DNA from: an uncultured Campylobacter sp.
GTDB taxonomy: Bacteria > Campylobacterota > Campylobacteria > Campylobacterales > Campylobacteraceae
Assembly: GCF_938018035.1 (NCBI RefSeq)
Contig: NZ_CALIJF010000326.1
Span: 1 to 8,199 of the forward strand
DNA length: 8,199 nucleotides
Reading direction: 5' to 3'
Of this stretch, positions 1 to 6,029 are shown in pieces. The position numbers and the translations under genes are program-made. Position 1 is the first letter of the stretch. Each line of letters begins with the position of its first letter. The notes beneath the pieces were generated by a model. The model searched no databases and was not told the DNA's origin. It saw only the letters and a list, made by a program, of their open reading frames with translations.

Positions 1-43
1 GCGCGCATAGCGAGGCGCCCTGCGCCGAGCGTAAGCGCGCCTC
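1..43. repeat. GC-rich inverted repeat upstream of rep
   Basis: GAGGCGC (12-18) is matched exactly by GCGCCTC (37-43) across an 18-base loop. A competing small hairpin, GGCGC-CCT-GCGCC, occupies 14-26. The stretch is far more GC-rich than the AT-rich rep gene that begins about 50 bases later. It could be the terminator of an upstream element gene, a rolling-circle origin hairpin for the Rep encoded next door, or a phage packaging hairpin. No T-tract follows directly on the plus strand (the next bases are TTGACTAAATA), so a simple intrinsic terminator is the weaker reading. The structure is seen; the role is inference. Confidence 0.4.
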
Positions 44-52
44 TTGACTAAA

Positions 53-58
53 TATAAT
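53..58 (+). promoter_or_regulatory. -10 box (TATAAT) for rep-int
   Basis: A perfect TATAAT lies at 53-58, which would start transcription near 65 and give a leader of about 30 bases before the preferred rep start at 96. No -35 box is visible at the right distance, which is common for the housekeeping sigma factor of Campylobacter-type bacteria. The ribosome-binding site AGGG at 83-86 lies inside the predicted leader. Confidence 0.45.
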
Positions 59-95
59 AGATATGTGTTGTTTTCATATTTTAGGGATTTTGATA

Positions 96-1328
96 ATGTA
101 TGGTATAACTAAAGAAGATAAAATTTTTCTTTCGGAGCGTTTAAAACTCCAGCAGAAATTTCTCGATGAGAATTTTGTTTCGTTTGATGATGTTGCCTTG
201 CCGTTGTCGTCGTTCTATTTTAGCTCTTGGCATAATCCTGCACGTTATATTGCGGAGCTTAATACTCGTGTTTCGTCTATGGAACAATATGCTTCTGATC
301 GTAATTTAGAGCCTATATTTTGCGTTTTTACGCTTCCTAGCGTCTATCATTGCAAGAGGTCTATAAAGCTTAAAAACGGCGGATATAGGCTTGTGCGTAA
401 TGAAAATTTTATCGATGATGAGGAACATAGCATTTGTGCGGGGGCTCATCGGCTTCAGTTGCTTATTCGTAGCATTATGAATTCTGTAGTGGTTCGCGAA
501 ATTCCATCTGAGGACAGATGCTATATTACTACCAAAGAACCTCATAAGGATGGCACTTGTCATCTGAATTTGCTTTTTTTCGTTCCTGTTGAATTTAAAG
601 AGCGTGTAATACATATTATAAAGAAACGCTTTATTTCTGATGAAAATAGGATTGAAACGAATATTCGCAATGCTACCGGGTATATTATGAAATATATTTT
701 CAAGACTTTGGATGATCTGCGAGATAATCCGTCTATTGAAAATTTAAGCGACATTTCATTTTGGTATTTAAAACACCATATTCGCCGCGTCACTATGTCA
801 AAGACCTTTATTAGTCTTGAAATTTATCGTAAGGTTGGCGGTAAATTTAGCCTTATTGAGCTTACTAAGAATTATAGCTTGGGTTTGCTTACGGTGCTTT
901 GCGACACCGATAGCAAAAAGCCCGTTTTAATCTATGATAACGATTTCGGGGATTTATGGGTTAAGAAAAAGACACAAGTTTTTAATCCTTGCGGTAAAAT
1001 CCAGTCTCACGAGTTAAAATCTATTCAAAGTTTCTATAATAGCGGTATTAAGCCAGTTTATTACAACCCATATAAGATATTTCGCACCGCCTGGAAAGAT
1101 ATGAGCGACGAGCGTCTAAAATTATACTGGCGCGATAATTGCAAAGAAATGACCGATGATATTCTAAGCGTTCAAGATTACGCTATGCTTGAGAATGAGA
1201 TGATTGAGCGCGGGTTTCTGCAGAGGTATAAAAATCATATCAGATATTTTACCGAGCATGCTTTAGAGGATATTAGAGAGCTAGAATTCAAGTATTCCAA
1301 TAACGGCGTTATGCCGTATCCGTTTTAG
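96..1328 (+). CDS. HUH-type rolling-circle replication initiator (phage-like Rep)
   Basis: This 410-residue protein resembles phage replication endonucleases, which nick one strand of double-stranded circular DNA and stay bound to the 5' end through a tyrosine. Three blocks appear in the expected order. Motif 1 is FCVFTLPSVYH (residues about 75-85). Motif 2 is DGTCHLNLLFF (about 152-162), the metal-binding HUH site, but with Asn158 where the second His is usual. Motif 3 is GYIMKYIFK (about 195-203), with candidate nicking tyrosines Tyr196 and Tyr200 around Lys199. The frame is also open from an ATG at 63, but that would lie almost on the predicted transcription start and has no ribosome-binding site. 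The ATG at 96 has TTAGGG nine bases upstream. The stop codon overlaps the ribosome-binding site of the integrase gene, so the two genes are probably translated together. Base composition is much more AT-rich than the agu and transporter genes, consistent with a mobile element. An inovirus-like prophage is favoured; a small rolling-circle plasmid-derived element is possible. The exact Rep family is not assigned. Confidence 0.78.
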   Translation: MYGITKEDKIFLSERLKLQQKFLDENFVSFDDVALPLSSFYFSSWHNPARYIAELNTRVSSMEQYASDRNLEPIFCVFTLPSVYHCKRSIKLKNGGYRLVRNENFIDDEEHSICAGAHRLQLLIRSIMNSVVVREIPSEDRCYITTKEPHKDGTCHLNLLFFVPVEFKERVIHIIKKRFISDENRIETNIRNATGYIMKYIFKTLDDLRDNPSIENLSDISFWYLKHHIRRVTMSKTFISLEIYRKVGGKFSLIELTKNYSLGLLTVLCDTDSKKPVLIYDNDFGDLWVKKKTQVFNPCGKIQSHELKSIQSFYNSGIKPVYYNPYKIFRTAWKDMSDERLKLYWRDNCKEMTDDILSVQDYAMLENEMIERGFLQRYKNHIRYFTEHALEDIRELEFKYSNNGVMPYPF

Positions 1329-1338
1329 GAGTTTTACG

Positions 1339-2214
1339 ATGTTGCTTAACGAGCTTTTTAATGATTACGTAGAATTTTACGAGCTAATACTTCGTAAGCA
1401 TACTCTGGAGAGCGATATATCGATGTATAAGAAGCATATTGCTTCAACCTTGGGCAAAAAAGATGTGAGCGATATAAGTTTTTTGGATATTCAGAGGCTT
1501 TGTAACGGCTTAATCAAGGTTGATTATAAAATCAAGACCGTTAAAAATATCCTTGCAAAGCTGCACGTAATCTTTAAATTTGCTCAAAAGCTTGAGCTTA
1601 TAGCTAAAAATCCCTGCGACTTCGTTGAGCTACCTAAATTTGATAATAAGCGATACTTTGATTATCCGCTATCCGTCCAAAGGCAATTTATAAAAGCTAT
1701 ATGTGAAAATGAAGCTGATAGCGCCGATATATTCTTTTTTCTGCTTCACGGTAGGCGTAAAAATGAAGTATTAAGCTTGCGCTGGAGCGACGTAAATTTA
1801 AAAACTAAAACTTACGTCATACCTTTTCAAATCAATAAAGCTAAGCGCGATATGGTCTATTCTATGAGCGATGAACTTTATAAAAGGCTACTAAAGCGCT
1901 ATATATCCGCAAAACAGAATAATCAACTAAATAGCTACGTCTTTGTTAATCCTGCTACTGGGGCAAAATTTGTTGATCTGCGTAGAAGTTGGAATTCTTT
2001 GCTTAAGCGAAACAATTTACCCAAAATCAGGCTTCATGATATACGACACCTTATCGGCACGTATTGCATTAATTATCTTAAGCTACCGATTGAGCAAGTG
2101 AGTTTTACTCTGGGGCATACTAATATTATTACTACGCAAAAATATATTACGGCTAACATAAAGCAATCGAAAAGCACTATCGAAAATTTGATAATTTCTG
2201 CTTTGGAAAAATAA
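1339..2214 (+). CDS. int: Tyrosine recombinase / integrase
   Basis: This 291-residue site-specific recombinase of the phage integrase family has all catalytic residues visible: Arg140 in HGRRKNEVLSLRW, a probable beta-hairpin Lys167 in INKAKR, His233 and Arg236 in RLHDIRH, His260 in LGH, and nucleophile Tyr269 in TTQKYI. Residues 1 to about 95 form the helical core-binding domain, and about 105-291 the catalytic domain. It is compact, without an extra N-terminal arm-binding domain of the lambda type. The ribosome-binding site AGGAG at 1327-1331 overlaps the rep stop codon, with a 10-base gap between genes, so translation is probably coupled to rep. The gene points at the 3' end of the initiator tRNA gene 42 bases beyond its stop, the typical layout for an integrase using that tRNA end as attachment site. 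The family is certain; the target site is inferred from position. Confidence 0.93.
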   Translation: MLLNELFNDYVEFYELILRKHTLESDISMYKKHIASTLGKKDVSDISFLDIQRLCNGLIKVDYKIKTVKNILAKLHVIFKFAQKLELIAKNPCDFVELPKFDNKRYFDYPLSVQRQFIKAICENEADSADIFFFLLHGRRKNEVLSLRWSDVNLKTKTYVIPFQINKAKRDMVYSMSDELYKRLLKRYISAKQNNQLNSYVFVNPATGAKFVDLRRSWNSLLKRNNLPKIRLHDIRHLIGTYCINYLKLPIEQVSFTLGHTNIITTQKYITANIKQSKSTIENLIISALEK

Positions 2215-2256
2215 GAATATTTTAAGATTTTATCAAATGCCCTTGTAATGGGTGTT

Positions 2257-2331
<75 letters not shown>

Positions 2332-2372
2332 ATACGAGAAGCACAAATGAATTTTAAAATATCATTCGCGAT

Positions 2373-2447
2373 TGGATGGGGTAGGAGGATTCGAACCTCC
2401 GAATGATTGGACCAAAACCAATTGCCTTGCCGCTTGGCTATACCCCA
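2373..2447 (-). tRNA. tRNA-Gln (TTG)
   Basis: A complete 75-base cloverleaf on the minus strand with encoded CCA (2373-2375). The acceptor stem is TGGGGTA/TACCCCA, the anticodon stem is ATTGG/CCAAT, and the loop TTTTGGT gives anticodon TTG. The T1-A72 first pair is the one known to mark tRNA-Gln for the Glu-tRNA amidotransferase route used by epsilonproteobacteria. The discriminator base is T, not the G of E. coli. It is the first gene of the tRNA-Gln/tRNA-fMet unit, 21 bases downstream of its -10 box. Confidence 0.96.
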
Positions 2448-2468
2448 GCTTTTAAAAAGCAAAAGTGT

Positions 2469-2497
2469 ATTATACATAAATTGTCATTATAAGTCAA
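2469..2497 (-). promoter_or_regulatory. Promoter of the tRNA-Gln/tRNA-fMet unit
   Basis: On the minus strand, a -35 box TTGACT (2492-2497) and a -10 box TATAAT (2469-2474) are 17 bases apart, close to the sigma-70 consensus and pointing at tRNA-Gln. A second TATAAT (2486-2491) just upstream could be an alternative or older -10. Such a complete -35/-10 pair is stronger than most promoters in this window, as expected for stable RNA. Confidence 0.8.
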
Positions 2498-2682
2498 GTC
2501 CGTAAATAATAAAATATCAATATTTATTTTGCAAAATTATCTATATTTAGATAAAACCGTATGCTGTGCCCCAAGATAAGTATTAAAATTCTAGAAATCA
2601 TATAGATTTACAAAAAAAATAGCAAGCAGGCTTAAAAAATTTATAAATTTGCAGATCAAATAGCAATACTAAATACTGAAAT
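2498..2682. other. AT-rich intergenic region without a visible gene
   Basis: This stretch between the tRNA promoter and the prepilin terminator holds no convincing open frame on either strand. The only structure found is a perfect 7-base stem with a TATT loop, TTATCTA/TAGATAA (2537-2554), too AT-rich to be a good terminator. Nothing else could be supported. Confidence 0.5.
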
Positions 2683-2708
2683 AAAAAAGCCCTAGCCGAA
2701 GCTAGGGC
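2683..2708 (-). terminator. Intrinsic terminator of the prepilin gene
   Basis: On the minus strand, GCCCTAGC and GCTAGGGC form a perfect 8-base stem closed by a stable TTCG tetraloop (stem arms at 2689-2696 and 2701-2708), followed by six T residues (2683-2688). It lies 28 bases after the prepilin stop codon and is a textbook rho-independent terminator. Confidence 0.93.
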
Positions 2709-2736
2709 AGAATGATAAGATTATTAAGATAATCTA

Positions 2737-3183
2737 CTATTCGTATTGAACACCTTTACCACCAAATTTGTAGCTACCTGCACTCTTATTACCGGTAGTG
2801 CTTGCAATAATTGATTTAACCTGAGATACGCCAGGCATTGCCCATACTCTCTTGCATAGATCACCGCTATCTATAACTGACATTTTAGCTTCACCTGCAC
2901 CTTGATCGTATCCAGTTACAGTCAAGCAAGTCTCTTTTTTCACTTTAATAGGGTTTGGTACGTTAGTCATTTTCGCTGTATCGGCTTCGTCAGTACCAGC
3001 AAATGTGCCTTGTGATGTATAGTAAGAACCTAGGTCAGTTATAAGTGTCTGAATATTTGTAGCTGCCTTAGAAACCTCAGCGTCATCACGAGTAGCTGCA
3101 AGTCTTGGAATAGCAACAGCTGCCAAAATACCTAAAATAACGATAACGAAGATCAACTCGATCATAGTAAAACCTTTTTTCAT
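2737..3183 (-). CDS. Type IV prepilin / GspG-like pseudopilin
   Basis: This 148-residue protein has a class III prepilin leader: MKKG, then FTMIE, then a hydrophobic helix to about residue 27. Cleavage after Gly4 by prepilin peptidase, with methylation of the new N-terminal Phe, is expected, leaving 144 residues. Glu at mature position 5 is present. The hydrophobic start and the following TRDDAEVSKA stretch resemble the GspG/CtsG pseudopilins of Campylobacter natural-transformation and type II secretion systems. The rest is a small globular domain with two cysteines, Cys86 and Cys110, that could form a disulfide. AAGGAG sits six bases before the ATG. The gene stands alone between its own consensus promoter and a strong terminator, so it is probably a highly expressed single-gene unit. 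Whether it builds a major pilus fibre or a DNA-uptake pseudopilus cannot be decided here. Confidence 0.88.
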   Translation of the reverse strand: MKKGFTMIELIFVIVILGILAAVAIPRLAATRDDAEVSKAATNIQTLITDLGSYYTSQGTFAGTDEADTAKMTNVPNPIKVKKETCLTVTGYDQGAGEAKMSVIDSGDLCKRVWAMPGVSQVKSIIASTTGNKSAGSYKFGGKGVQYE

Positions 3184-3210
3184 GGTTTACTCCTTAAATA
3201 AAATTCATCC

Positions 3211-3226
3211 CGCATACCTATATGCG
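3211..3226 (-). promoter_or_regulatory. Leader hairpin of the prepilin mRNA
   Basis: CGCATA (3211-3216) and TATGCG (3221-3226) form a perfect 6-base stem with a 4-base loop. With transcription predicted to start near 3232, the hairpin lies within a few bases of the mRNA 5' end, about 15 bases upstream of the AAGGAG site, leaving the ribosome-binding site free. A 5' end hairpin of this kind commonly protects an mRNA from decay; that role is inferred. Confidence 0.5.
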
Positions 3227-3238
3227 AAACTTGGCGTA

Positions 3239-3267
3239 ATTATAGAGAAAAATTTAAAAATTGTCAA
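3239..3267 (-). promoter_or_regulatory. Perfect consensus sigma-70 promoter of the prepilin gene
   Basis: On the minus strand, TTGACA (3262-3267) and TATAAT (3239-3244) are separated by exactly 17 bases. Both hexamers match the consensus fully. The upstream DNA on that strand is A/T-rich, like an UP element. Predicted start near 3232 gives a leader of about 49 bases. Complete -35 boxes are rare in Campylobacter-type promoters, so strong constitutive expression is likely. Confidence 0.85.
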
Positions 3268-3315
3268 TAGTTTTTGGCAAATTTTTTACAATTTATTTAC
3301 AAAATCCGATTTTGC

Positions 3316-3344
3316 GGGCATTTTAAAATCAAAATTTTAAGCCC
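3316..3344. repeat. Imperfect inverted repeat between prepilin promoter and aguB
   Basis: GGGC (3316-3319) and GCCC (3341-3344) flank a 7-base AT stem (3323-3329 with 3334-3340), with a 3-base bulge between the two helices. It could help end transcription from aguB before the prepilin promoter, but no clean T-tract follows on the minus strand. No gene was found in 3268-3459. Confidence 0.25.
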
Positions 3345-3412
3345 ATTCGACCTATATAATGTATTTTGACGACGCCTCTGCACATTGATACTATAAAAAT
3401 TATTCGCTTTCA

Positions 3413-3431
3413 TTATCGTGCGTCACGATAA
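3413..3431. terminator. Perfect inverted repeat after aguB, possible terminator
   Basis: TTATCGTG (3413-3420) and CACGATAA (3424-3431) form a perfect 8-base stem with a 3-base loop, 28 bases beyond the aguB stop on the minus strand. The T-rich run on that strand comes only after about a dozen bases, so termination is plausible but not textbook. A regulatory-protein binding site is the alternative. Confidence 0.35.
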
Positions 3432-3459
3432 ACCAAATGACTATTCGATATACAGGACA

Positions 3460-4650
3460 CTACAGTCCGTATCTCTTAGTAAGAATTCCGTACTCCTCTA
3501 CGCGTCTATCGCGCAAAAACGGCCACCAGCGGCGCACGTTTTCACATCTTTGCATATCGATGGTTACGACTTCACATAGCTCGTCGGTGCTATTTGCACG
3601 AAACAGCTGCTCGCCCTGCGCGCCAAAAACAAAGCTATTGCCCCAAAATCTAATCCCCTCTTCGCTGGCAAGCTGGTCTACGCGCTGTTTATTCGGCAGC
3701 ACCTCTAAAGTTTCGCCGTTAAATTTGATCTCTATCGAAATCTTTAAATTCTCTCGCGCCGCCTCATTTTTCGCGGGCAAAATTTCACCGCCGATCGCCA
3801 TTTTGCCGCTATCCGTTAGCGCCCCGTTATTAAAAGATAAAATTCCGCCCTCGCTTAAAATTTTACTATCGCCGCCTGCATCTACGGAGCGCAAAATTTT
3901 ATCGCTGGCTGCTCCACCGTCGCTTGCTGGCGAAATTTTATTTCCCCCGGATAAAATTTCATCCGGCGAGACTTCGCTAAGCGCGGCGCTTTCAAAGCCT
4001 ACGCGATTTACGGCGATTACGGGCAGGGAGTTTGCCACCGCATGCCCACGCTGTACCGCAACCCAGGCTTCCAGCTGGCGCGCTTTTTCGTCCTCGCCGT
4101 CGCCGTCAAACCACCCGATCGCGGTCGGATATATGAGCAGCTCGGCGCCCCGTAGCGCCATCGCGCGCGCCGCCTCTGGATACCACTGATCCCAGCACAC
4201 GAGCACGCCGAGCCGTCCCACGCTCGTATCTATGGGCTCAAAGCCCAGATCGCCTGGCGTGAAATAAAATTTTTCATAAAACTGCGGATCATCGGGAATA
4301 TGCATCTTGCGGTACTTGCCGGCGATCCTACCGTCGCGCTCGAAGACCACGGCGGTATTGTGATAGAGCCCCGCGGCGCGGCGCTCAAAAAGCGAGCTTA
4401 CCAGCACGACGCCAAATCTCTTCGCCACCTCGCTCCACAGCCGCAAATCGCACTCGAAATCCTGCGCGTAGTCGAAATTTTCGGTATTTTCGCGCTGGCA
4501 AAAATAATGCGTCTGATGAAGCTCTTGCAAAACGATTAACTGCGCGCCCTTCGCCGCCGCGCGCGCGATGAGTTCGATACTGCGCGCTATCGTGCGCGCC
4601 TTGGTACCTTCAAATTTATGCGAAATCAGCCCAACTTTTAAAATTTTCAT
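3460..4650 (-). CDS. aguB: N-carbamoylputrescine amidase with a ~100-residue insertion
   Basis: This 396-residue nitrilase-superfamily (carbon-nitrogen hydrolase) enzyme should convert N-carbamoylputrescine to putrescine, CO2 and ammonia in the cytoplasm. The catalytic triad is visible: Glu43 in LQELHQ, Lys115 in KYRKMHIPDD, and Cys152 in VCWDQWYPE. HQTHYFCQ and the C-terminal FWGNSF and WPFLRDRR are typical of AguB. The usual length is about 290 residues. The excess is an insertion at about 221-332, between VNRVGF and RFWGNSF, rich in Gly, Ser, Asp and Ala and carrying repeated DKIL/SKIL/GEIL-type motifs. The triad lies before it and the reading frame is intact, so the enzyme may still work with the insertion as a surface loop. 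AAGGA lies five bases before the ATG. The gene starts 20 bases after aguA, so the two form an operon. The adjacent gene strongly supports AguB over other amidases. Confidence 0.9.
   Translation of the reverse strand: MKILKVGLISHKFEGTKARTIARSIELIARAAAKGAQLIVLQELHQTHYFCQRENTENFDYAQDFECDLRLWSEVAKRFGVVLVSSLFERRAAGLYHNTAVVFERDGRIAGKYRKMHIPDDPQFYEKFYFTPGDLGFEPIDTSVGRLGVLVCWDQWYPEAARAMALRGAELLIYPTAIGWFDGDGEDEKARQLEAWVAVQRGHAVANSLPVIAVNRVGFESAALSEVSPDEILSGGNKISPASDGGAASDKILRSVDAGGDSKILSEGGILSFNNGALTDSGKMAIGGEILPAKNEAARENLKISIEIKFNGETLEVLPNKQRVDQLASEEGIRFWGNSFVFGAQGEQLFRANSTDELCEVVTIDMQRCENVRRWWPFLRDRRVEEYGILTKRYGL
3655..3990 (-). repeat. Low-complexity repeat-bearing insertion inside aguB
   Basis: This coding segment (residues about 221-332) has no counterpart in ordinary AguB proteins, where VNRVG and FWGNS are separated by only about ten residues. 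It contains AAAATTTTA-like words at about 3779, 3839, 3857, 3893, 3932 and 3953, mostly spaced by multiples of three, so each is read as K/E-I-L or K-I-S. A perfect CCGGAT/ATCCGG inverted repeat (3949-3954 with 3963-3968 approximately) also lies inside. The boundaries are approximate and rest on my memory of the family. Confidence 0.6.
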
Positions 4651-4670
4651 ATTTTTCCTTCGATCTAAAT

Positions 4671-5663
4671 TTAAAGCCTGAATTTATTCATGCACGAGCA
4701 GTGCAGCGAGCCGTTTTGGCGGATGAAAACGCGCGCGTTCACCCCCACTACTTCGCGATCCGCGCACGCCGCTCGCAGACGCGACAGCGCCAGCTCGTCC
4801 GCCGCGCGGTTTGGATCGTGCGGATCTGCGGGGTCTGCGTAGGTAGGCACGATGAGCGCGCCGTTTAAAAAGACGAAATTTGCATACGTCGCGGGCAGCC
4901 TGCGCCCCTGATAAAAGATCGCGCGCGGGATCGGCAGTTCGATCACGTCGTATCCGAGCGATGAAATTTCATCCTTCATCGCGCCAAGCTCCGCATAGTG
5001 CAGATCGCTCGGATCGTCGCACGACGAAATAGCCACAGTGCGCGGGCTTAAAAAGCGTGCGAGAGTATCGACGTGACTGTCGGTGTCATCGCCCTTTATG
5101 AAACCGCGCTCGAGCCAGATTATGTTTCTTAGCCCGAAAATTTCACGCAGCCGCGCGTCCAACTCGGCCTTGCTTAGGGAGTTACGATTTTCGTTTAGCA
5201 AACACGCGCTCGTAGTCAGCATCGTGCCCGCGCCGTCAAAATCGACGCTGCCGCCTTCTAAGATCAGATCCACGTCTCGTAGCGGACGCTCGCTCGCGGC
5301 GTAAAATTTTGGATTTAACGCATCGTCCTTGGCGCTTGCAAATTTGCCGCCCCAGGCGTTGAAACGAAAATTTAGCCCCGTGATTTTATCGCCCTCCTCT
5401 ACGTCGATCGCTCCGTAATCGCGAATCCACGTATCGTCGGTATCGATTTGCGCGAAGCTCGCGTTTGCTAAGCCGCCGCAAATTTGCTCAAAATCCTCGC
5501 GGTTCGGCGCGATCGCGACGACCGGCTCAAACCTCGCTGCGGCGGCGATAAAGCTGCGATAAGCCGCCCGTATCTTGCCCAAATACGGCGCCCAGTCGGT
5601 GCGTGCGTGCGGCAAAGACACCAAAAGCGCCTCTTGCTCTTCCCATTCGGCGAATGCTCTCAT
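4671..5663 (-). CDS. aguA: Agmatine deiminase
   Basis: This 330-residue member of the agmatine deiminase / peptidyl-arginine deiminase (PAD_porph) family hydrolyses agmatine to N-carbamoylputrescine and ammonia in the cytoplasm. Visible motifs in order: the N-terminal AEWEEQEALLVSLPH typical of the family, DDTWIRDYG (76-84), LEGGSVDFDG (about 135-144), GDDTDSHVD (191-199) with catalytic His197, and C-terminal NGSLHCSC with candidate nucleophile Cys322. Length is normal. The start is set by GGAG five bases before the ATG and by the family N-terminus starting just there. It is the first gene of an aguA-aguB operon; its product is the AguB substrate. This pair supplies putrescine from decarboxylated arginine; the arginine decarboxylase gene is not in the window. 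Confidence 0.94.
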   Translation of the reverse strand: MRAFAEWEEQEALLVSLPHARTDWAPYLGKIRAAYRSFIAAAARFEPVVAIAPNREDFEQICGGLANASFAQIDTDDTWIRDYGAIDVEEGDKITGLNFRFNAWGGKFASAKDDALNPKFYAASERPLRDVDLILEGGSVDFDGAGTMLTTSACLLNENRNSLSKAELDARLREIFGLRNIIWLERGFIKGDDTDSHVDTLARFLSPRTVAISSCDDPSDLHYAELGAMKDEISSLGYDVIELPIPRAIFYQGRRLPATYANFVFLNGALIVPTYADPADPHDPNRAADELALSRLRAACADREVVGVNARVFIRQNGSLHCSCMNKFRL

Positions 5664-5690
5664 TTTTGCTCCAAGATTAAAATTTCACGG

Positions 5691-5696
5691 ATTATA
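5691..5696 (-). promoter_or_regulatory. -10 box for aguA-aguB
   Basis: TATAAT on the minus strand, in the context GCTATAATCC, would start transcription near 5684, about 20 bases before the aguA ATG. No good -35 is seen. The same context occurs before tRNA-Arg at 5825-5830. Read-through from the tRNA is an alternative source of transcription. Confidence 0.6.
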
Positions 5697-5727
5697 GCGA
5701 AGCTCGGTTTAAAAAGATATTTGTGGA

Positions 5728-5804
5728 TGGTGCGCCCGGAGGAATTCGAATCCCCGACCTTTTGAACCGCAATCAAATGCTCTATCCAGCTGAGCTACGA
5801 GCGC
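5728..5804 (-). tRNA. tRNA-Arg (GCG)
   Basis: A complete 77-base cloverleaf on the minus strand, with encoded CCA at 5728-5730. The acceptor pairs GCGCTCG with CGGGCGC (one G-U pair), the anticodon stem is TTTGA/TCAAA, and the loop TTGCGGT gives anticodon GCG for CGY arginine codons. The T-arm has the standard TTCGAAT loop. It lies upstream of aguA on the same strand. No intrinsic terminator is visible between them. Confidence 0.95.
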
Positions 5805-5824
5805 ACGAAATAAAAGAAAACGGG

Positions 5825-5830
5825 ATTATA
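5825..5830 (-). promoter_or_regulatory. -10 box for tRNA-Arg
   Basis: TATAAT on the minus strand, in the context CGCTATAATCCC, lies 20 bases upstream of the tRNA-Arg 5' end. No convincing -35 was found; TTGGTT at 5850-5855 is about 19 bases away. The rest of the gap to 6029 contains several AAATTT words but no gene I could support. Confidence 0.6.
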
Positions 5831-6029
5831 GCGTTTTTAGCTTAAATTTAACCAAAAAGGCGGTTTAAATTTCGACATGCGATAAATTTCAGCTCGCTCA
5901 AAATTCCGCAAGCTCAAACCCGAAATGCCCTAAAATTTTACCGCTTCGTAGCCCAAATCCTACGCACAATAAATAAAATTTAAATACTTTTTTGCTACCA
6001 TAACGCAAATTTCAAAAACGGATACGCAA

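Noticed and set aside
44..58. TTGACT (44-49) as the -35 box of the rep promoter
   Set aside because: Only three bases separate it from TATAAT, far below the needed 16-18.
63..95. Upstream ATG at 63 as the rep start
   Set aside because: It lies on or before the predicted transcription start and has no ribosome-binding site; ATG 96 has AGGG at good spacing.
306..793. Minus-strand frames inside rep (306-614, 560-793)
   Set aside because: Antisense to a gene with clear motifs, no start signals.
2240..2252. CCC/GGG hairpin between integrase and tRNA-fMet as terminator
   Set aside because: Only a three-base stem with no T-tract on either strand.
3655..3990. CRISPR-like or tandem array from the repeated AAAATTTTA words
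   Set aside because: The repeats are short, unevenly spaced, diverged and lie in an intact reading frame.
3437..4189. 250-codon open frame on the plus strand opposite aguB
   Set aside because: It is antisense to a clear enzyme gene, Ser/Pro-rich, and shows no family features.
4300..5304. Plus-strand open frames opposite aguB and aguA (4300-4539, 5083-5304)
   Set aside because: Short antisense frames with no ribosome-binding site or recognisable motif, explained by the GC-rich coding strand.
5484..5765. 93-codon plus-strand frame ending in RPEEFESPTF
   Set aside because: Its end is the translated reverse strand of tRNA-Arg, a well-known false gene, and the rest is antisense to aguA.
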